64,000 nt of DNA from Marinobacter sp. BW6 (GTDB lineage Bacteria > Pseudomonadota > Gammaproteobacteria > Pseudomonadales > Oleiphilaceae): positions 372,001-436,000 of the forward strand of contig NZ_VIRN01000037.1 of assembly GCF_008107725.1 (NCBI RefSeq), read 5' to 3'. The notes under the pieces were generated by a model that saw only the letters and a program-made list of their open reading frames with translations, did no database searches and was not told where the DNA came from. Both the position numbers and the translations under genes were made by a program. Below are positions 19,846 to 30,050 of the stretch, piece by piece (position 1 is the first letter of the stretch; every line of letters begins with the position of its first letter).

Positions 19846-21540
19846 TTACACACCCGCCGCTTCGGCCTCCATTTCTTTCCTGGGCATTTCAACACCCACC
19901 GCCTGGGCAACAGCCGAGAACAAGGCCTGCAGGGTGGCAGACGTGGTGTCCTCGGCAAGTGCCGCTGCACTGCAATGCATACCGCTTGCGGTCAAGCGAA
20001 TACAGGCCAGTGCGTTGGCGTTCGTGCCCTCACCCAGTGCAAACTCATCGTAAGCCTCCACTGCGATGGATATGCCAAACCGCTTCTCAAGCGCCTCTGA
20101 CACCGCCTCTACAGCGCCCAATCCATGACCATCCAGGCGTACTGGAGAAGCCTCACGACCCACCGACACCTCGGCGTGAACGCCTTCTTCGTCCCGATGC
20201 AGGTCATAGGAGCGCAGCGCCCAATCGGCGTGGACTTTCAGGTAGCGATCCTCGAACAGGCGATGAATGGTCAGTGAGTCGATCTCACCGCCGTTGGTTT
20301 CTGCTTCTCGCTGAACCACCTTGCTGAACTCGATCTGCAACCAGCGTGGCAGGCTGATGTTGTAATCCCGCTCCAGCACATAAGCGACTCCGCCTTTACC
20401 GGACTGGCTGTTGATGCGCACCACTTCCTCATAGCGACGGCCGACATCAAACGGATCGATGGGCAGGTAAGCGACGTTCCAGGTCTCTCCTTCCTTGCGG
20501 CGCGCCAGACACTTACGGATAGCGTCCTGATGGCTCCCGGAAAAGGCGGTAAAGACCAGTTCGCCGGCGTAGGGATGACGGGGATGGGTAGAAATCTCGG
20601 TACAGGCTTCAACAACCTCGGTGATCTCTGCCATGCCGGACAAATCCAGAGTCGGATCAATGCCCTGGGAATAAAGGTTCATGGCCATGGTCACGAGGTC
20701 CATGTTGCCAGTGCGCTCACCGTTGCCCATCAGGGTGCCCTCGACCCGGTCGGCTCCGGCCATGACCGCCAGTTCGGCAGCGGCCACGGCGCAGCCACGA
20801 TCGTTGTGAGTGTGCACGCTGATGCTGATGTGCTCGCGGCGCTGAATGTTGTCGCAGATCCATTCGATCTGGTCTGCGAACACATTGGGTGTCGCCATTT
20901 CAACAGTCGCAGGCAGATTGATGATCATCGGCTGCCCCTCTTCCGGGCGCCAGACCGCGCTCACGGCATCAATCACTTCCGCGGCGAAATCCAGCTCGGT
21001 ACCGGTAAAGCTCTCCGGTGAATACTGGAAGGTCCACTCGGTTTCCGGGTGGCGGGCGGCAATGTCACGAACCAGTTTTGCACCATTGACGGCAATATCC
21101 CTGATGCCATCGCGATCCAGGCCAAACACCTGCTCCCGCTGGACCGTGGACGTGGAATTGTAGACATGGACGATCGCCTTGCGGGCGCCGGACAGTGCTT
21201 CGTAGGTGCGCTCGATCAGTTCAGGGCGAGCCTGGGTCAGCACCTGGATCTTAACGTCCTCGGGAATACGATTTTCTTCAATGAGTTTGCGGCAGAAGTC
21301 GAAATCCGGCTGGCTTGCAGCAGGAAAGCCAATCTCGATTTCCTTGAATCCCAGCTTGACCAGCAGCTCGAACATCCGCGTTTTCTGGGCGACAGACATG
21401 GGCTTTACCAGCGCCTGATTGCCATCCCGAAGGTCCACGGCACACCAGGTCGGCGCCTTCTCGATGACCTTGTTCGGCCAGCGACGGTCGGTTTTGGCAA
21501 CAGGTTTGAACGCAACGTATTTGCGATGATCGAAAGCCAT
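19846..21540 (-). CDS. leuA: 2-isopropylmalate synthase
   Basis: LeuA condenses acetyl-CoA with 2-ketoisovalerate, the first committed step to leucine. The HMGL-like barrel starts with TWCAVDLRDGNQALVKPM, the metal-binding His pair is in ISVHTHNDRGCAVAAAEL, and the C-terminal allosteric LeuA dimer domain (VSVGREASPVRLDGHGLG) binds leucine. At 564 residues it is the longer class used by Pseudomonas and actinobacteria rather than the 520-residue E. coli form. It is monocistronic here and divergent from an Lrp-type regulator, which may control it. Confidence 0.96.
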   Translation of the reverse strand: MAFDHRKYVAFKPVAKTDRRWPNKVIEKAPTWCAVDLRDGNQALVKPMSVAQKTRMFELLVKLGFKEIEIGFPAASQPDFDFCRKLIEENRIPEDVKIQVLTQARPELIERTYEALSGARKAIVHVYNSTSTVQREQVFGLDRDGIRDIAVNGAKLVRDIAARHPETEWTFQYSPESFTGTELDFAAEVIDAVSAVWRPEEGQPMIINLPATVEMATPNVFADQIEWICDNIQRREHISISVHTHNDRGCAVAAAELAVMAGADRVEGTLMGNGERTGNMDLVTMAMNLYSQGIDPTLDLSGMAEITEVVEACTEISTHPRHPYAGELVFTAFSGSHQDAIRKCLARRKEGETWNVAYLPIDPFDVGRRYEEVVRINSQSGKGGVAYVLERDYNISLPRWLQIEFSKVVQREAETNGGEIDSLTIHRLFEDRYLKVHADWALRSYDLHRDEEGVHAEVSVGREASPVRLDGHGLGAVEAVSEALEKRFGISIAVEAYDEFALGEGTNANALACIRLTASGMHCSAAALAEDTTSATLQALFSAVAQAVGVEMPRKEMEAEAAGV

Positions 21541-21646
21541 GCGTGTAATTCCTTGCGGTTTCGGGAATGGAATCTTCAGTGTGTACAGGTTAACGCAATA
21601 AAGCTGGAATTTGATTGCGAACTCTCAACAGAAGGCGTACTTTTTA

Positions 21647-21661
21647 ATTCATAAATTGCTG
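21647..21661. promoter_or_regulatory. Possible Lrp box between leuA and the Lrp-type gene
   Basis: Read on the minus strand, CAGCAATTTATGAAT matches the E. coli Lrp consensus YAGHAWATTWTDCTR at 11 of 15 positions. It sits in the 145-base gap between leuA and the divergent Lrp/AsnC regulator, where an autoregulatory or leuA control site would be expected. Confidence 0.3.
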
Positions 21662-21685
21662 GTTAAACCCGATTAGCGGAATATT

Positions 21686-22183
21686 ATGGCCGAAAATCAG
21701 AAAACCCTCGTCAAAATCGACAAGATGGACCGTCGCATCCTCGAACACCTCCAACAGGATGGCTCCCTGACCAACCAGGAACTGGCAGAAAAGGTCGGGC
21801 TGTCACCTTCACCCTGCTTGCGCCGTGTGAGGGCTCTTGAGGATGCTGGCATTATTGTCAGCACCGTCACTATTCTGGACCACAAGAAGCTTGGCCTGTC
21901 ACTGACGGCGATTATACTGATTGGTATGGACCGGCACACACCAGAGCGATTCGCGGCGTTTGAAGAGCAGGTGGCCGAGTACCCGGAGGTGCAGGAGTGC
22001 TATCTGATCACCGGCCAGGACGCCGATTACATGCTCAAGGTGGTGGTACCGGACATGGACCACTACCACCATTTCCTGTTGAACCGTATCACCCGCATTC
22101 AGGGAGTCAGCGGCGTGCATTCCAGCTTTGTACTCCGGAGAGTGATCGACAGCACCGCCCTGCCCCTGGGTTATCTTTCCTGA
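21686..22183 (+). CDS. Lrp/AsnC-family transcriptional regulator
   Basis: A 165-residue feast/famine regulator. The N-terminal winged HTH is clear (MDRRILEHLQQDGSLTNQEL, then KVGLSPSPCLRRVRALEDAG), and the C-terminal RAM/ASNC effector domain contains QECYLITGQDADYMLKVVVP. It is close to Lrp itself in the HTH region. It is divergent from leuA, which suggests control by leucine or a related amino acid. It ends one base before the convergent TetR gene. Confidence 0.93.
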   Translation: MAENQKTLVKIDKMDRRILEHLQQDGSLTNQELAEKVGLSPSPCLRRVRALEDAGIIVSTVTILDHKKLGLSLTAIILIGMDRHTPERFAAFEEQVAEYPEVQECYLITGQDADYMLKVVVPDMDHYHHFLLNRITRIQGVSGVHSSFVLRRVIDSTALPLGYLS

Positions 22184-22184
22184 A

Positions 22185-22802
22185 TCACACCACAAGCTCG
22201 CGAACGTAGGCCCTCGCCATGCATTTGAGTTCTTCCACAAGCTGCCGCCCCTGGGCTTCAGGGAGGGTTACCGCCAGCCGCAGCACAGTGCCGGCGGACC
22301 TTGGCAGCAGCAGGCTTGCAGTCCAGCGGCGGTCTTCCGGGATCTGGGGGCACTCTTCTCTGAGCTTCTGGTCCAGGTCACGGGCGTTGCTGTATAGCTC
22401 TCTCAGGTCCAGCTCCCTGAGTTCGGGCATGGCCTCCACGCCGCTCCAGATAGCCGAGTAGGCAGGCTCATCGCGGTAGAACTCGTAGAATTGATCAATC
22501 AGAACGTCCACCGCATCAACCAGGTTCAGCTCCTGCAAACGCTCACGCAGGGCTCGTTCCATCTTCTCCACGTGCTGTTCAGCAATGGCATGAACGATGG
22601 CCGCCTTGTTGGGAAAATATCGGTAAAGGGAGGCCAGAGACATGCCCGACTGCCTTGCAATGGCTGACATGCTGACGGCGTCGACACCGGTCTCGTGAAA
22701 AATGGTGGCGGCATGGCGAAGGATGGTGTTGACGCGTTCCCGGCTGCGCGCCTGAACCGGCCGGCGCCGCGGGGCCACATCAATAGATTCGTCGGTCATC
22801 AT
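22185..22802 (-). CDS. TetR/AcrR-family transcriptional regulator
   Basis: A TetR-type repressor of about 205 residues. The HTH is SMSAIARQSGMSLASLYRYF, preceded by the usual basic stretch RRRPVQARSRERVNTILRHA. The ligand domain has no motif I can assign to a substrate. The start at 22802 is one of two adjacent ATGs; the frame extends upstream to 22841 but the extra residues are not family-like. It is divergent from proS, which is unlikely to be its target, so its regulon is unknown. Confidence 0.9.
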   Translation of the reverse strand: MMTDESIDVAPRRRPVQARSRERVNTILRHAATIFHETGVDAVSMSAIARQSGMSLASLYRYFPNKAAIVHAIAEQHVEKMERALRERLQELNLVDAVDVLIDQFYEFYRDEPAYSAIWSGVEAMPELRELDLRELYSNARDLDQKLREECPQIPEDRRWTASLLLPRSAGTVLRLAVTLPEAQGRQLVEELKCMARAYVRELVV

Positions 22803-22926
22803 CTGTACCTTGTGCAACAGGCTCCGTACAATAATGGCCACTTTACGACAAATAAAGGCTTCGGCGGGCCAACCGCCGCCTGTCCATTAGTCTAACACTT
22901 CAGATTTATTACAAACGGAAGACACG

Positions 22927-24660
22927 ATGCGAGCAAGCCGCTACCTGATTGCCACCCAGAAAGAGACCCCCGCCGACGCCGAGATCATCAGCCATCAGCT
23001 GATGTTGCGTGCCGGCATGATCCGCAAACTGGCCGCCGGGTTATACACCTGGTTGCCAATGGGCCTGCGTACCCTGCGCAAGGTCGAGCGGATTGTTCGC
23101 GAAGAAATGGACAAGAGTGGTGCTCAGGAAGTCTTGATGCCGGCGGTTCAACCGGCCGAACTCTGGGAGGAATCCGGGCGCTGGACCCAGTACGGCGGCG
23201 AACTGCTGCGAATGAAAGACCGGCATGGCCGGGATTTCTGTTTCGGGCCGACCCACGAAGAGGTGATTACCGACCTGATCCGGAACGAGCTGAGCAGCTA
23301 CAAGGAACTGCCGGCCAACTTCTATCAGGTCCAGACCAAATTCCGGGATGAGCGTCGCCCCCGGTTCGGCGTCATGCGGGCCAGGGAATTCCTCATGAAG
23401 GATGCCTACTCCTTCCACCTGAACGCAGAATCCCTGAACGAAACCTATGAGCTCATGCATCGCACCTACTGTGCCATTTTCGACCGGTTTGGCCTGGATT
23501 ACCGTCCGGTACAAGCGGATTCAGGCGCCATTGGCGGCAGCGCGTCCCACGAGTTCCATGTGCTCGCGTCCTCCGGCGAAGACGACATCGTATTCAGCAC
23601 CGAGAGCGATTATGCGGCCAACATCGAGAAAGCTGAGGCGGTAGCCCCGAGCGGTACCCGCCCTGCCCCGGCCGAGGAGCTGAAGGAAGTCGCCACGCCA
23701 GACCAGAAAACCATCGAGGCGGTGTCAGCGTTGCTGGGCATTGATGCCACGCGCACAGTCAAGACTTTGCTGGTGAAGGCCGAAGCGGACGAAAACGGCA
23801 ACTCCGGCCTGGTTGCACTGGTGCTGCGTGGTGATCATACCCTCAACGAAATCAAGGCTGAAAACCTGGCCGGCGTCGCCGAGCCTCTGACCATGGCCAC
23901 CGATGAGGAAATCGAACAGGCCGTCGGGTGCAAGGCCGGTTCGATCGGACCGGTAAAAATCAATGTGCCGGTCATTGTTGACCGCAGTGCTGCCCACCTT
24001 GCGGACTTTGTCTGCGGCGCGAACCGTGAGGGTTTCCACCTGACCGGGGTGAACTGGGAGAGAGACGCAGCGCTTCAGCGTGTGGAGGACCTGCGCAACG
24101 TGGTTGAAGGAGACCCCAGCCCGGATGGCAAGGGCACTCTGGAAATCCGACGCGGTATTGAGGTCGGCCATATCTTCAAACTCGGGAACAAATACAGTAC
24201 CGCCATGAACGCTACGGTTCTGGATGAGAATGGCAAAACCGTGATCATGGACATGGGCTGCTACGGCCTGGGCGTTTCCCGGGTTGTGGCCGCAGCCATC
24301 GAACAGAACCACGACGATAATGGCATCATCTGGCCCGACGCCATTGCGCCTTTCCAGGTGGCCATCGTCACTCTTAACGCCCACAAGTCCCCCACGGTGG
24401 CCGAAGCCGGCGAGAAGCTTTATGAGCAGCTGCGCCAGGCCGGCTACGACGTGCTTCTGGATGACCGCAAAGAGCGTCCGGGTGTGAAGTTCGCCGATAT
24501 GGAGCTGATCGGTATACCGCATCGGTTCGTGGTGTCCGAGCGCGGCCTGGCTGCGGGGACCCTGGAATACAAGGGCCGAAGGGATGCAGAAAAACAGGAT
24601 ATTCCGGTGGCTGAAGCGCTGCCATTCCTGGTAAATGCCTCGCCCCGCAAAGGTCTTTGA
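22927..24660 (+). CDS. proS: Prolyl-tRNA synthetase (bacterial type)
   Basis: Class IIa synthetase for tRNA-Pro. The N-terminus [19 protein letters not shown], motif 2 ([20 protein letters not shown]) and motif 3 ([20 protein letters not shown]) are clear. The bacterial INS editing domain, which removes mischarged Ala, lies between motifs 2 and 3 (about residues 225-385, including the [17 protein letters not shown] region). The C-terminal anticodon-binding domain follows. The 577-residue length is typical. It converges with murB, with a short hairpin between them. Confidence 0.97.
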   Translation: MRASRYLIATQKETPADAEIISHQLMLRAGMIRKLAAGLYTWLPMGLRTLRKVERIVREEMDKSGAQEVLMPAVQPAELWEESGRWTQYGGELLRMKDRHGRDFCFGPTHEEVITDLIRNELSSYKELPANFYQVQTKFRDERRPRFGVMRAREFLMKDAYSFHLNAESLNETYELMHRTYCAIFDRFGLDYRPVQADSGAIGGSASHEFHVLASSGEDDIVFSTESDYAANIEKAEAVAPSGTRPAPAEELKEVATPDQKTIEAVSALLGIDATRTVKTLLVKAEADENGNSGLVALVLRGDHTLNEIKAENLAGVAEPLTMATDEEIEQAVGCKAGSIGPVKINVPVIVDRSAAHLADFVCGANREGFHLTGVNWERDAALQRVEDLRNVVEGDPSPDGKGTLEIRRGIEVGHIFKLGNKYSTAMNATVLDENGKTVIMDMGCYGLGVSRVVAAAIEQNHDDNGIIWPDAIAPFQVAIVTLNAHKSPTVAEAGEKLYEQLRQAGYDVLLDDRKERPGVKFADMELIGIPHRFVVSERGLAAGTLEYKGRRDAEKQDIPVAEALPFLVNASPRKGL

Positions 24661-24678
24661 AAAGATCTTTGAATCCGT

Positions 24679-24695
24679 GCCCGCCTCAGGCGGGC
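24679..24695. terminator. Short hairpin between proS and murB
   Basis: A seven-pair stem GCCCGCC/GGCGGGC with a three-base loop sits between the convergent proS and murB, abutting the murB stop. It lacks a real T-run on the plus strand, so it may be a weak bidirectional terminator. Confidence 0.5.
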
Positions 24696-25730
24696 TTACC
24701 TCTGGCTACCCACGATCCCCGGCTCCATTTCCAGCGTTACCCCGAACCGCTCCGCCACCGATTGACGGATCGTCTCGGCTAGCTCGAGTATGTCGGCGCC
24801 GCTGCCGCCCGAGTGGTTAATCAGAACCAGGGCCTGCCGGTTATGAACGCCCACCCGGGCATTTCGGAACCCTTTCCAGCCACTTTGGTCGATCAGCCAG
24901 GCCGCGGCCAGCTTAACGCCCTGCTCCTGAGGGTACGCCACGATATCGGGGTTCCGTTCCCTGAGAGATTCAAAGGTTGCGCGATCAACCACCGGGTTCT
25001 TGAAGAAACTCCCGGCATTCGGAATGATGTCCGGGTCCGGCAGCTTGCGTCGACGGATGGCCATAACGGCCTCCGCAACCTGCAGAGGATCAAGGGCGGT
25101 TTCCGGCGCATCACCGAGGTACTCCTGAAGATCGCGATACCCCAGCACCAGTGGTCTTAAGCGGGACAGGCCCAGACGGATTTCGGTGATCACGTAGCGG
25201 CCCGGCGTCTGTTTGAACAGGCTGTCGCGGTATGCAAACCGACACTCCGCATTCTCGAGAATAACCAGCTCACCAGTCTTGCGGTCCAGCGCCGTAACCG
25301 ATTCCAGACAATCACAGAGTTCGACCCCGTAGGCACCGATATTCTGAACCGGAGCGGCACCAGCGGTTCCAGGAATCAGTGCCAGATTCTCGATGCCGCG
25401 ATAACCGGCCCGGGCTGCATACAGAACCGCCTCATGCCAGTTCTCACCAGCTCCAAGCACCAGGGTGGCCCTGTGGTCTTCGATGTGCTCCCAGCGGCGT
25501 CCGCGAATGGCCAGGCGGACCACAAGGCCCATAAAGTCGCCGGCCAGCACCAGGTTACTGCCACCACCGAGAATCAGCACCTCCTGGTCTTCGGACGCAG
25601 CCCAGTCCAGAGACCGAACCAGATCGTCAGCACTGTGAGCCTCCGCATAATAGCGGGCTCTGGCCGGCACGTGCAGTGTGTTCAGTGCCTCCAGCTCAAT
25701 GTTCTCACGGATCTCCAGCCGCTGACTCAA
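24696..25730 (-). CDS. murB: UDP-N-acetylenolpyruvoylglucosamine reductase
   Basis: MurB is the FAD-dependent reductase that completes UDP-MurNAc synthesis for peptidoglycan. FAD-binding segments LILGGGSNLVLAGDF and LIPGTAGAAPVQNIGAYG, the substrate Tyr/Arg region CRFAYRDSLFK, and the C-terminal IPNAGSFFKNP with its catalytic Ser are visible. It is the type I E. coli-like form at 344 residues. The start is a TTG overlapping the stop of the upstream phosphatase gene as TTGA, so the two are translationally coupled. Confidence 0.95.
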   Translation of the reverse strand: MSQRLEIRENIELEALNTLHVPARARYYAEAHSADDLVRSLDWAASEDQEVLILGGGSNLVLAGDFMGLVVRLAIRGRRWEHIEDHRATLVLGAGENWHEAVLYAARAGYRGIENLALIPGTAGAAPVQNIGAYGVELCDCLESVTALDRKTGELVILENAECRFAYRDSLFKQTPGRYVITEIRLGLSRLRPLVLGYRDLQEYLGDAPETALDPLQVAEAVMAIRRRKLPDPDIIPNAGSFFKNPVVDRATFESLRERNPDIVAYPQEQGVKLAAAWLIDQSGWKGFRNARVGVHNRQALVLINHSGGSGADILELAETIRQSVAERFGVTLEMEPGIVGSQR

Positions 25731-26206
25731 GCCAGGCGCCCCCGGATATCCGCCAGTAGCCCCTCGCCAGCGTCGTGAATCAGATCAAGCACCATCTCGA
25801 AACCTTCATCGCCACCGTAATAGGGATCTGGCACCTCCTGATGCGATGATTGACCGTACTCCAGAAACAAGGCCGGCCGGGTGCCGCCGTTCTGATGCCA
25901 GACATCCTTGATGTCGGCCAGGTTCTGGCGATCCATCACCAGCACGTAGTCGAAGGTATCAAGATCCTCTGGACTGAACTGGCGTGCGCGCAATCCGCTG
26001 ATATCAATGCCCCGGCGCCGGGCAGCCTCCTGGGCGCGCGTGTCAGGGTTCTTGCCAATGTGCCAGTGACCGGTGCCACAGGAATCGATTTGGACCTGAT
26101 CTGCCAGACCAGCCTGCTCCACCTGGGAACGAAACACACCTTCGGCACTGGGCGAGCGACAGATGTTACCCAGACAGACGAAAAGTACTTTTACTGGTTC
26201 AGCCAT
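25727..26206 (-). CDS. Low-molecular-weight protein-tyrosine phosphatase
   Basis: An LMW-PTP with the active-site loop [14 protein letters not shown] (Cys-x5-Arg) and the general-acid Asp in [13 protein letters not shown]. Bacterial members dephosphorylate BY-kinases or other tyrosine-phosphorylated proteins; no BY-kinase is present in this window. The frame extends to 26266, but the ATG at 26206 ([11 protein letters not shown]) matches the family and overlaps the kdsB end by only eight bases. The kdsB-ptp-murB order is as in Pseudomonas. Confidence 0.93.
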   Translation of the reverse strand: MAEPVKVLFVCLGNICRSPSAEGVFRSQVEQAGLADQVQIDSCGTGHWHIGKNPDTRAQEAARRRGIDISGLRARQFSPEDLDTFDYVLVMDRQNLADIKDVWHQNGGTRPALFLEYGQSSHQEVPDPYYGGDEGFEMVLDLIHDAGEGLLADIRGRLA

Positions 26207-26993
26207 TGCCGATGTCCCTCCTTTCAAGCCAGTCTCGGACCCTTTGCAGATCAGCTTCGGTATCAATACCGCCTGGCGGATTCACGGCGGCGACATCCAC
26301 GTGGATCCGGGCGCCATTGTAGAGCGCACGCAACTGCTCCAGGGATTCGGTGACCTCTGTGGGCGCGGGTGCCCAACTGACAAACTCACCCAGGACCGAC
26401 GCGCGGTAACCGTAGATACCAATATGTCGGAAATACCCGATGTTGTCTGGCAGGGAGCTATCCACACCCGTTAGAGGCGTGCCCTCCTGCCAATGGTCCC
26501 GGGCCCATGGAATTGGCGCCCGGCTAAAATAATGCGCCATCCCCTGGTGATCAAAGACCACCTTGACCACGTTTGGGTTGAAGACCTGCTCCGGGTCATG
26601 AATGCGTTCGCACAGGGTGGCAATGGCGGCTTCCGGATACAGCTCGAGGTTGTCGGCAACCTGATTGATCAGTTCCGGCGGAATCAGAGGTTCGTCACCC
26701 TGCACGTTGACCACCCGGTGGTCGGCCTCAAAACCAAGCGCCCGGGCGACTTCTTCGAGTCGGTCAGTGCCACTGGCGTGGTTCTGAGATGTCATTACCA
26801 CCTCGGCACCAAAGCTCTCGCAAGCGGCGCGTATTCGGTTGTCGTCGGTGGCCACAACCACCCGGTCTGCCCGGCTTTCCGCAGCACGTTCGCAGACATG
26901 CTGGATCATGGGCTTTCCGGCAATTTCCGCCAGCGGCTTGCCCGGAAGGCGACTGGAGGCATAGCGGGCCGGAATCACAACGGTAAAAGACAT
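26199..26993 (-). CDS. kdsB: 3-deoxy-manno-octulosonate cytidylyltransferase
   Basis: KdsB activates Kdo as CMP-Kdo for attachment to lipid A. The nucleotidyltransferase loop [20 protein letters not shown] starts the protein, followed by [10 protein letters not shown] and [16 protein letters not shown]. The 264-residue length is slightly above the E. coli 248. It lies between ycaR and the phosphatase in the lipid A block, so lpxK, ycaR, kdsB and murB can be transcribed together. Confidence 0.96.
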   Translation of the reverse strand: MSFTVVIPARYASSRLPGKPLAEIAGKPMIQHVCERAAESRADRVVVATDDNRIRAACESFGAEVVMTSQNHASGTDRLEEVARALGFEADHRVVNVQGDEPLIPPELINQVADNLELYPEAAIATLCERIHDPEQVFNPNVVKVVFDHQGMAHYFSRAPIPWARDHWQEGTPLTGVDSSLPDNIGYFRHIGIYGYRASVLGEFVSWAPAPTEVTESLEQLRALYNGARIHVDVAAVNPPGGIDTEADLQRVRDWLERRDIGNG

Positions 26994-27020
26994 GACGTAA
27001 CTACCCTGATGGACTTGGGT

Positions 27021-27209
27021 TTAGCGCTTGTGCAGACGCTCATCGGTGGACAGGGTCCGGGCCTCTGTGGCCAACATAACCGGAATTCCCTCGCGGATCG
27101 GGAAGGCCATGGCGTCCTGATAACAGACCAGCTCTGTTCTGTCCTCATTGAGCTTCAGATCACCTTTGCATACCGGACAGGCCAGCATCGCCAACAGTTT
27201 TTTATCCAT
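27021..27209 (-). CDS. ycaR: Trm112-like small zinc-type protein YcaR
   Basis: A 62-residue Trm112p-like protein (DUF343). The sequence [20 protein letters not shown] holds the CxxC zinc knuckle; the second Cys pair is reduced to a single Cys in [12 protein letters not shown], and IREGIPVML is the family signature. Eukaryotic and archaeal Trm112 activates methyltransferases; the bacterial role is not settled. It sits between lpxK and kdsB as in E. coli and Pseudomonas. Confidence 0.92.
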   Translation of the reverse strand: MDKKLLAMLACPVCKGDLKLNEDRTELVCYQDAMAFPIREGIPVMLATEARTLSTDERLHKR

Positions 27210-27228
27210 GTTGCTTACTCACTTGATA

Positions 27229-28275
27229 TCAAGAAGTTATAGGCTCGGAACACTGGCGAACGCGCGCCAGAAACGCATCCCGGAACTGGTCCGGCAATCT
27301 TGCCTCAACCACCAGGCTCCATGCATTCTCGGGCGCAAATTCGCGGCATTTCACTGCGTCCTTTGCCGTCATGACGATCAACTCATCAGTGTCGGTCTTC
27401 AGATCCTCCGGGCGGAACCGATGGTGATCCGGAAAAGCCGTCTCGGCAACCGAAGCACCCAGGGTCCTGAGCGTATCGAAAAATCGGGCCGGATTGCCGA
27501 TTCCCGCCACTGCCTTTACCGCCCTGCCCTTGAGATCCTCGACAGTTCTGGACGCCCCCGTTTTCAGGTGAATCAGGGTTGCCGGCTGAAGCACCATGGA
27601 ATAGATGGCCGGGTGGTCTATGCCGGCAAAACTCTCCAGAGCCTGCTGCGAGAGTTCCTTGTCATTTACGATAACAAAATCGACGGAAGCGAGGCGCGAA
27701 ACCGGCTCTCGAAGGGGGCCAACCGGAATCAGGGCGCCGTTGCCAATGCCCCGTTGCCCATCAAATACTGAGAGCTCCAGGTCCCTGGGCAATTTATAGT
27801 GCTGGAGACCATCGTCGCAGATCAGCACATCCCCGAGATTCTTCTCAAGCGCATAGTCGGCGGCCCGACGGCGCTGGGGATCAACAACCACCGGACACCC
27901 GGTGCTGAGCGCGAGCATGACCGGCTCGTCACCGGCTTCGGCGGGGCTGGTGTCTGCCGCGACTTCCAGAGGGTATTGGCCGGCATCACCGCCATACCCC
28001 CTGCTGAGAATGACCGGCCGCCAGCCAGCAGATGCCAGTTCGGAGACTAGCCAGGCGGTCAGCGGTGACTTGCCGGTTCCACCGGCAGTGATATTGCCAA
28101 CCACAATCACCGGCACGGGCAGCGAAGCATCCCGCGAATCCCAGGCAGCACGACGGCGAGCTTCTGAAATACTTCGGTACAACCAGGACAGCGGTGCCAG
28201 AAAGCCTAAGGGCCGTTTACTGCCATACCAGAGACGTTCAACCAGAGAACTCATGGCGGATTGCACCGCACTCAT
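27229..28275 (-). CDS. lpxK: Tetraacyldisaccharide 4'-kinase
   Basis: LpxK phosphorylates the 4' position of the lipid A disaccharide at the inner membrane. The Walker A is GNITAGGTGKSPLTAWL, the catalytic Asp region is ICDDGLQHYKL, and there is an N-terminal membrane-associated helix (FLAPLSWLYRSI). The 348-residue length is normal. Its start overlaps the msbA stop by four bases, so the flippase and the kinase are translationally coupled. Confidence 0.96.
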   Translation of the reverse strand: MSAVQSAMSSLVERLWYGSKRPLGFLAPLSWLYRSISEARRRAAWDSRDASLPVPVIVVGNITAGGTGKSPLTAWLVSELASAGWRPVILSRGYGGDAGQYPLEVAADTSPAEAGDEPVMLALSTGCPVVVDPQRRRAADYALEKNLGDVLICDDGLQHYKLPRDLELSVFDGQRGIGNGALIPVGPLREPVSRLASVDFVIVNDKELSQQALESFAGIDHPAIYSMVLQPATLIHLKTGASRTVEDLKGRAVKAVAGIGNPARFFDTLRTLGASVAETAFPDHHRFRPEDLKTDTDELIVMTAKDAVKCREFAPENAWSLVVEARLPDQFRDAFLARVRQCSEPITS

Positions 28276-30050
28276 GGCTGGTCGCTGAACTGCATCTGGT
28301 GCAGCTGAGCGTAAGCGCCGCCAGCAGCAAGGAGTTCTTCATGGCCACCGGACTCTGCGATTCGCCCGTTTTCCATCACCAGAATCCTGTCGGCTTTCTC
28401 GATGGTGGACAGGCGGTGCGCGATGACCAGTGTGGTACGCCCCTGCATGACCGTCTCCAGCGCTTCCTGAATGTGGCGTTCCGATTCCGTATCCAGCGCC
28501 GATGTTGCTTCATCAAGAATCAGAATCGGCGCGTTCTTGAGCAGTGCCCGGGCGATGGCGAGCCTCTGCCGCTGCCCACCCGAGAGCATGACACCGTTAT
28601 CGCCGATCATGGTATCCAGGCCTTCAGGCATGCGGTCGATAAACTCGAGAGCATGAGCCTTGGCGGCCGCCTCCCGGATTTCCTCAGGCGAGCAGTCTCT
28701 CAAGGCGCCGTAGGCAATATTGGCAGCGATGGTGTCGTTGAACAGGACAACATTCTGCGTTACCAACGCGATCTGTTTACGCAGGGCTTTCAGAGAAAAA
28801 TCACGCAGGGAATGCCCGTCGATCCGGATATCGCCACCGGTGTACTCGTAGAACCTCGGCAACAGGCTCACCAGGGTAGATTTTCCGCTACCGGAGCGCC
28901 CGACCAATGCCACGCTTTGGCCTGCGGGAATGCTGAGTGAGATGCCTTCAAGAACATTATCCAACTGGTCACGGTACCGGAACGCCACCTCATCAAACTC
29001 GATGTCGCCCTCAACGCGATCCGGAGCAAAAGTACCGGGATCCTGCTCCGGGGATTCGTCAATGGTTTCGAAGACATCATAGGCCGCAGCGACGCCCTTC
29101 TGGATTTTGGCATGAACCGAAGTCACCTGGCGGATCGGTTTTGCCATGGTGGTGGCGGCAGTAATAAAAGCCACCAGCTGCCCCGTGGTCATTTCGCCAC
29201 GGATTTCCGGCGCCAGCATCATCCAGACCAGTCCGGCAATGGCGATGGCCACCAGCACCTGAATCACCGGAACACTGATGGCCTGAGTGGACGCCATCTT
29301 CAGACTTTGCTTTAAGTTTTTATTATTAACTTCTTGAAACCGCTGGCGCTCGTAATCCTCACCACCGAAGGTGCGAACAACGCGGTAACCGGTAATCGAT
29401 TCTGAGGCGACATGGGTTATGTCGCCCATCGAGCCCTGGATGCGCTTACTGATCTTGCGGAAGCGTTTGCTCGCGTAGCTGACGACCGCAGCAATCAGCG
29501 GCCCCACCGCCAGGAAAATCAATGTGAGCTTCCAGTTGGTGTAAAACATGTAGCCCAGCAGACCAACGATGGTCAGGCCTTCGCGCAGCGTAATGGTCAC
29601 TGCGTTGGTAGTAGCCTCCGCCACCTGCTCCACGTTAAAGGTGAGCTTGGAGACCAGGCGTCCGGCCGCGTTGTCATCAAAGTAACGGGAGGGCAATGTC
29701 ATCAGTCGATCGAACACATCATTGCGTAACGCATTGATGACCTGGCGACCCACATAACTGATGAAATACTGGCTCAGGAACGTGCCCAACCCCCGGAATG
29801 CGAACACCCCAACGATGACCAGGGTGAGCATCAGGCGGTTCTGCTCGGTGGGATTCTCGATGGCGGCGATAACGTATTCCATGGCGGCCGCCATACCCGT
29901 CGATGCGGCGGCATAGATGATGTTGCCAAGAACGGCCAGGGAGAAGGCCAGCATGAAGGGCTTCACATAAGCGAGCAGGCGTTTGTAGGTTTCCCAGCTG
30001 CCCGCCGGTAGCCCGGCCGGAGTATCAGGTAAAGGCTCGGTTACCTTCAC
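28272..30050 (-). CDS. msbA: Lipid A export ATP-binding/permease protein MsbA
   Basis: A half-size ABC exporter that flips core-lipid A across the inner membrane. Six membrane helices occupy about residues 30-330 (FMLAFSLAVLGNIIYAAAST, IVGLLGYMFYTNWKLTLIFL). The ATPase has the Walker A VALVGRSGSGKSTLVSLLPR, signature LSGGQRQRLAIARALLK and Walker B LILDEATSALD. The 592-residue length is typical. It overlaps exbD by four bases and lpxK by four bases, forming exbB-exbD-msbA-lpxK. Confidence 0.96.
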   Translation of the reverse strand: MKVTEPLPDTPAGLPAGSWETYKRLLAYVKPFMLAFSLAVLGNIIYAAASTGMAAAMEYVIAAIENPTEQNRLMLTLVIVGVFAFRGLGTFLSQYFISYVGRQVINALRNDVFDRLMTLPSRYFDDNAAGRLVSKLTFNVEQVAEATTNAVTITLREGLTIVGLLGYMFYTNWKLTLIFLAVGPLIAAVVSYASKRFRKISKRIQGSMGDITHVASESITGYRVVRTFGGEDYERQRFQEVNNKNLKQSLKMASTQAISVPVIQVLVAIAIAGLVWMMLAPEIRGEMTTGQLVAFITAATTMAKPIRQVTSVHAKIQKGVAAAYDVFETIDESPEQDPGTFAPDRVEGDIEFDEVAFRYRDQLDNVLEGISLSIPAGQSVALVGRSGSGKSTLVSLLPRFYEYTGGDIRIDGHSLRDFSLKALRKQIALVTQNVVLFNDTIAANIAYGALRDCSPEEIREAAAKAHALEFIDRMPEGLDTMIGDNGVMLSGGQRQRLAIARALLKNAPILILDEATSALDTESERHIQEALETVMQGRTTLVIAHRLSTIEKADRILVMENGRIAESGGHEELLAAGGAYAQLHQMQFSDQP

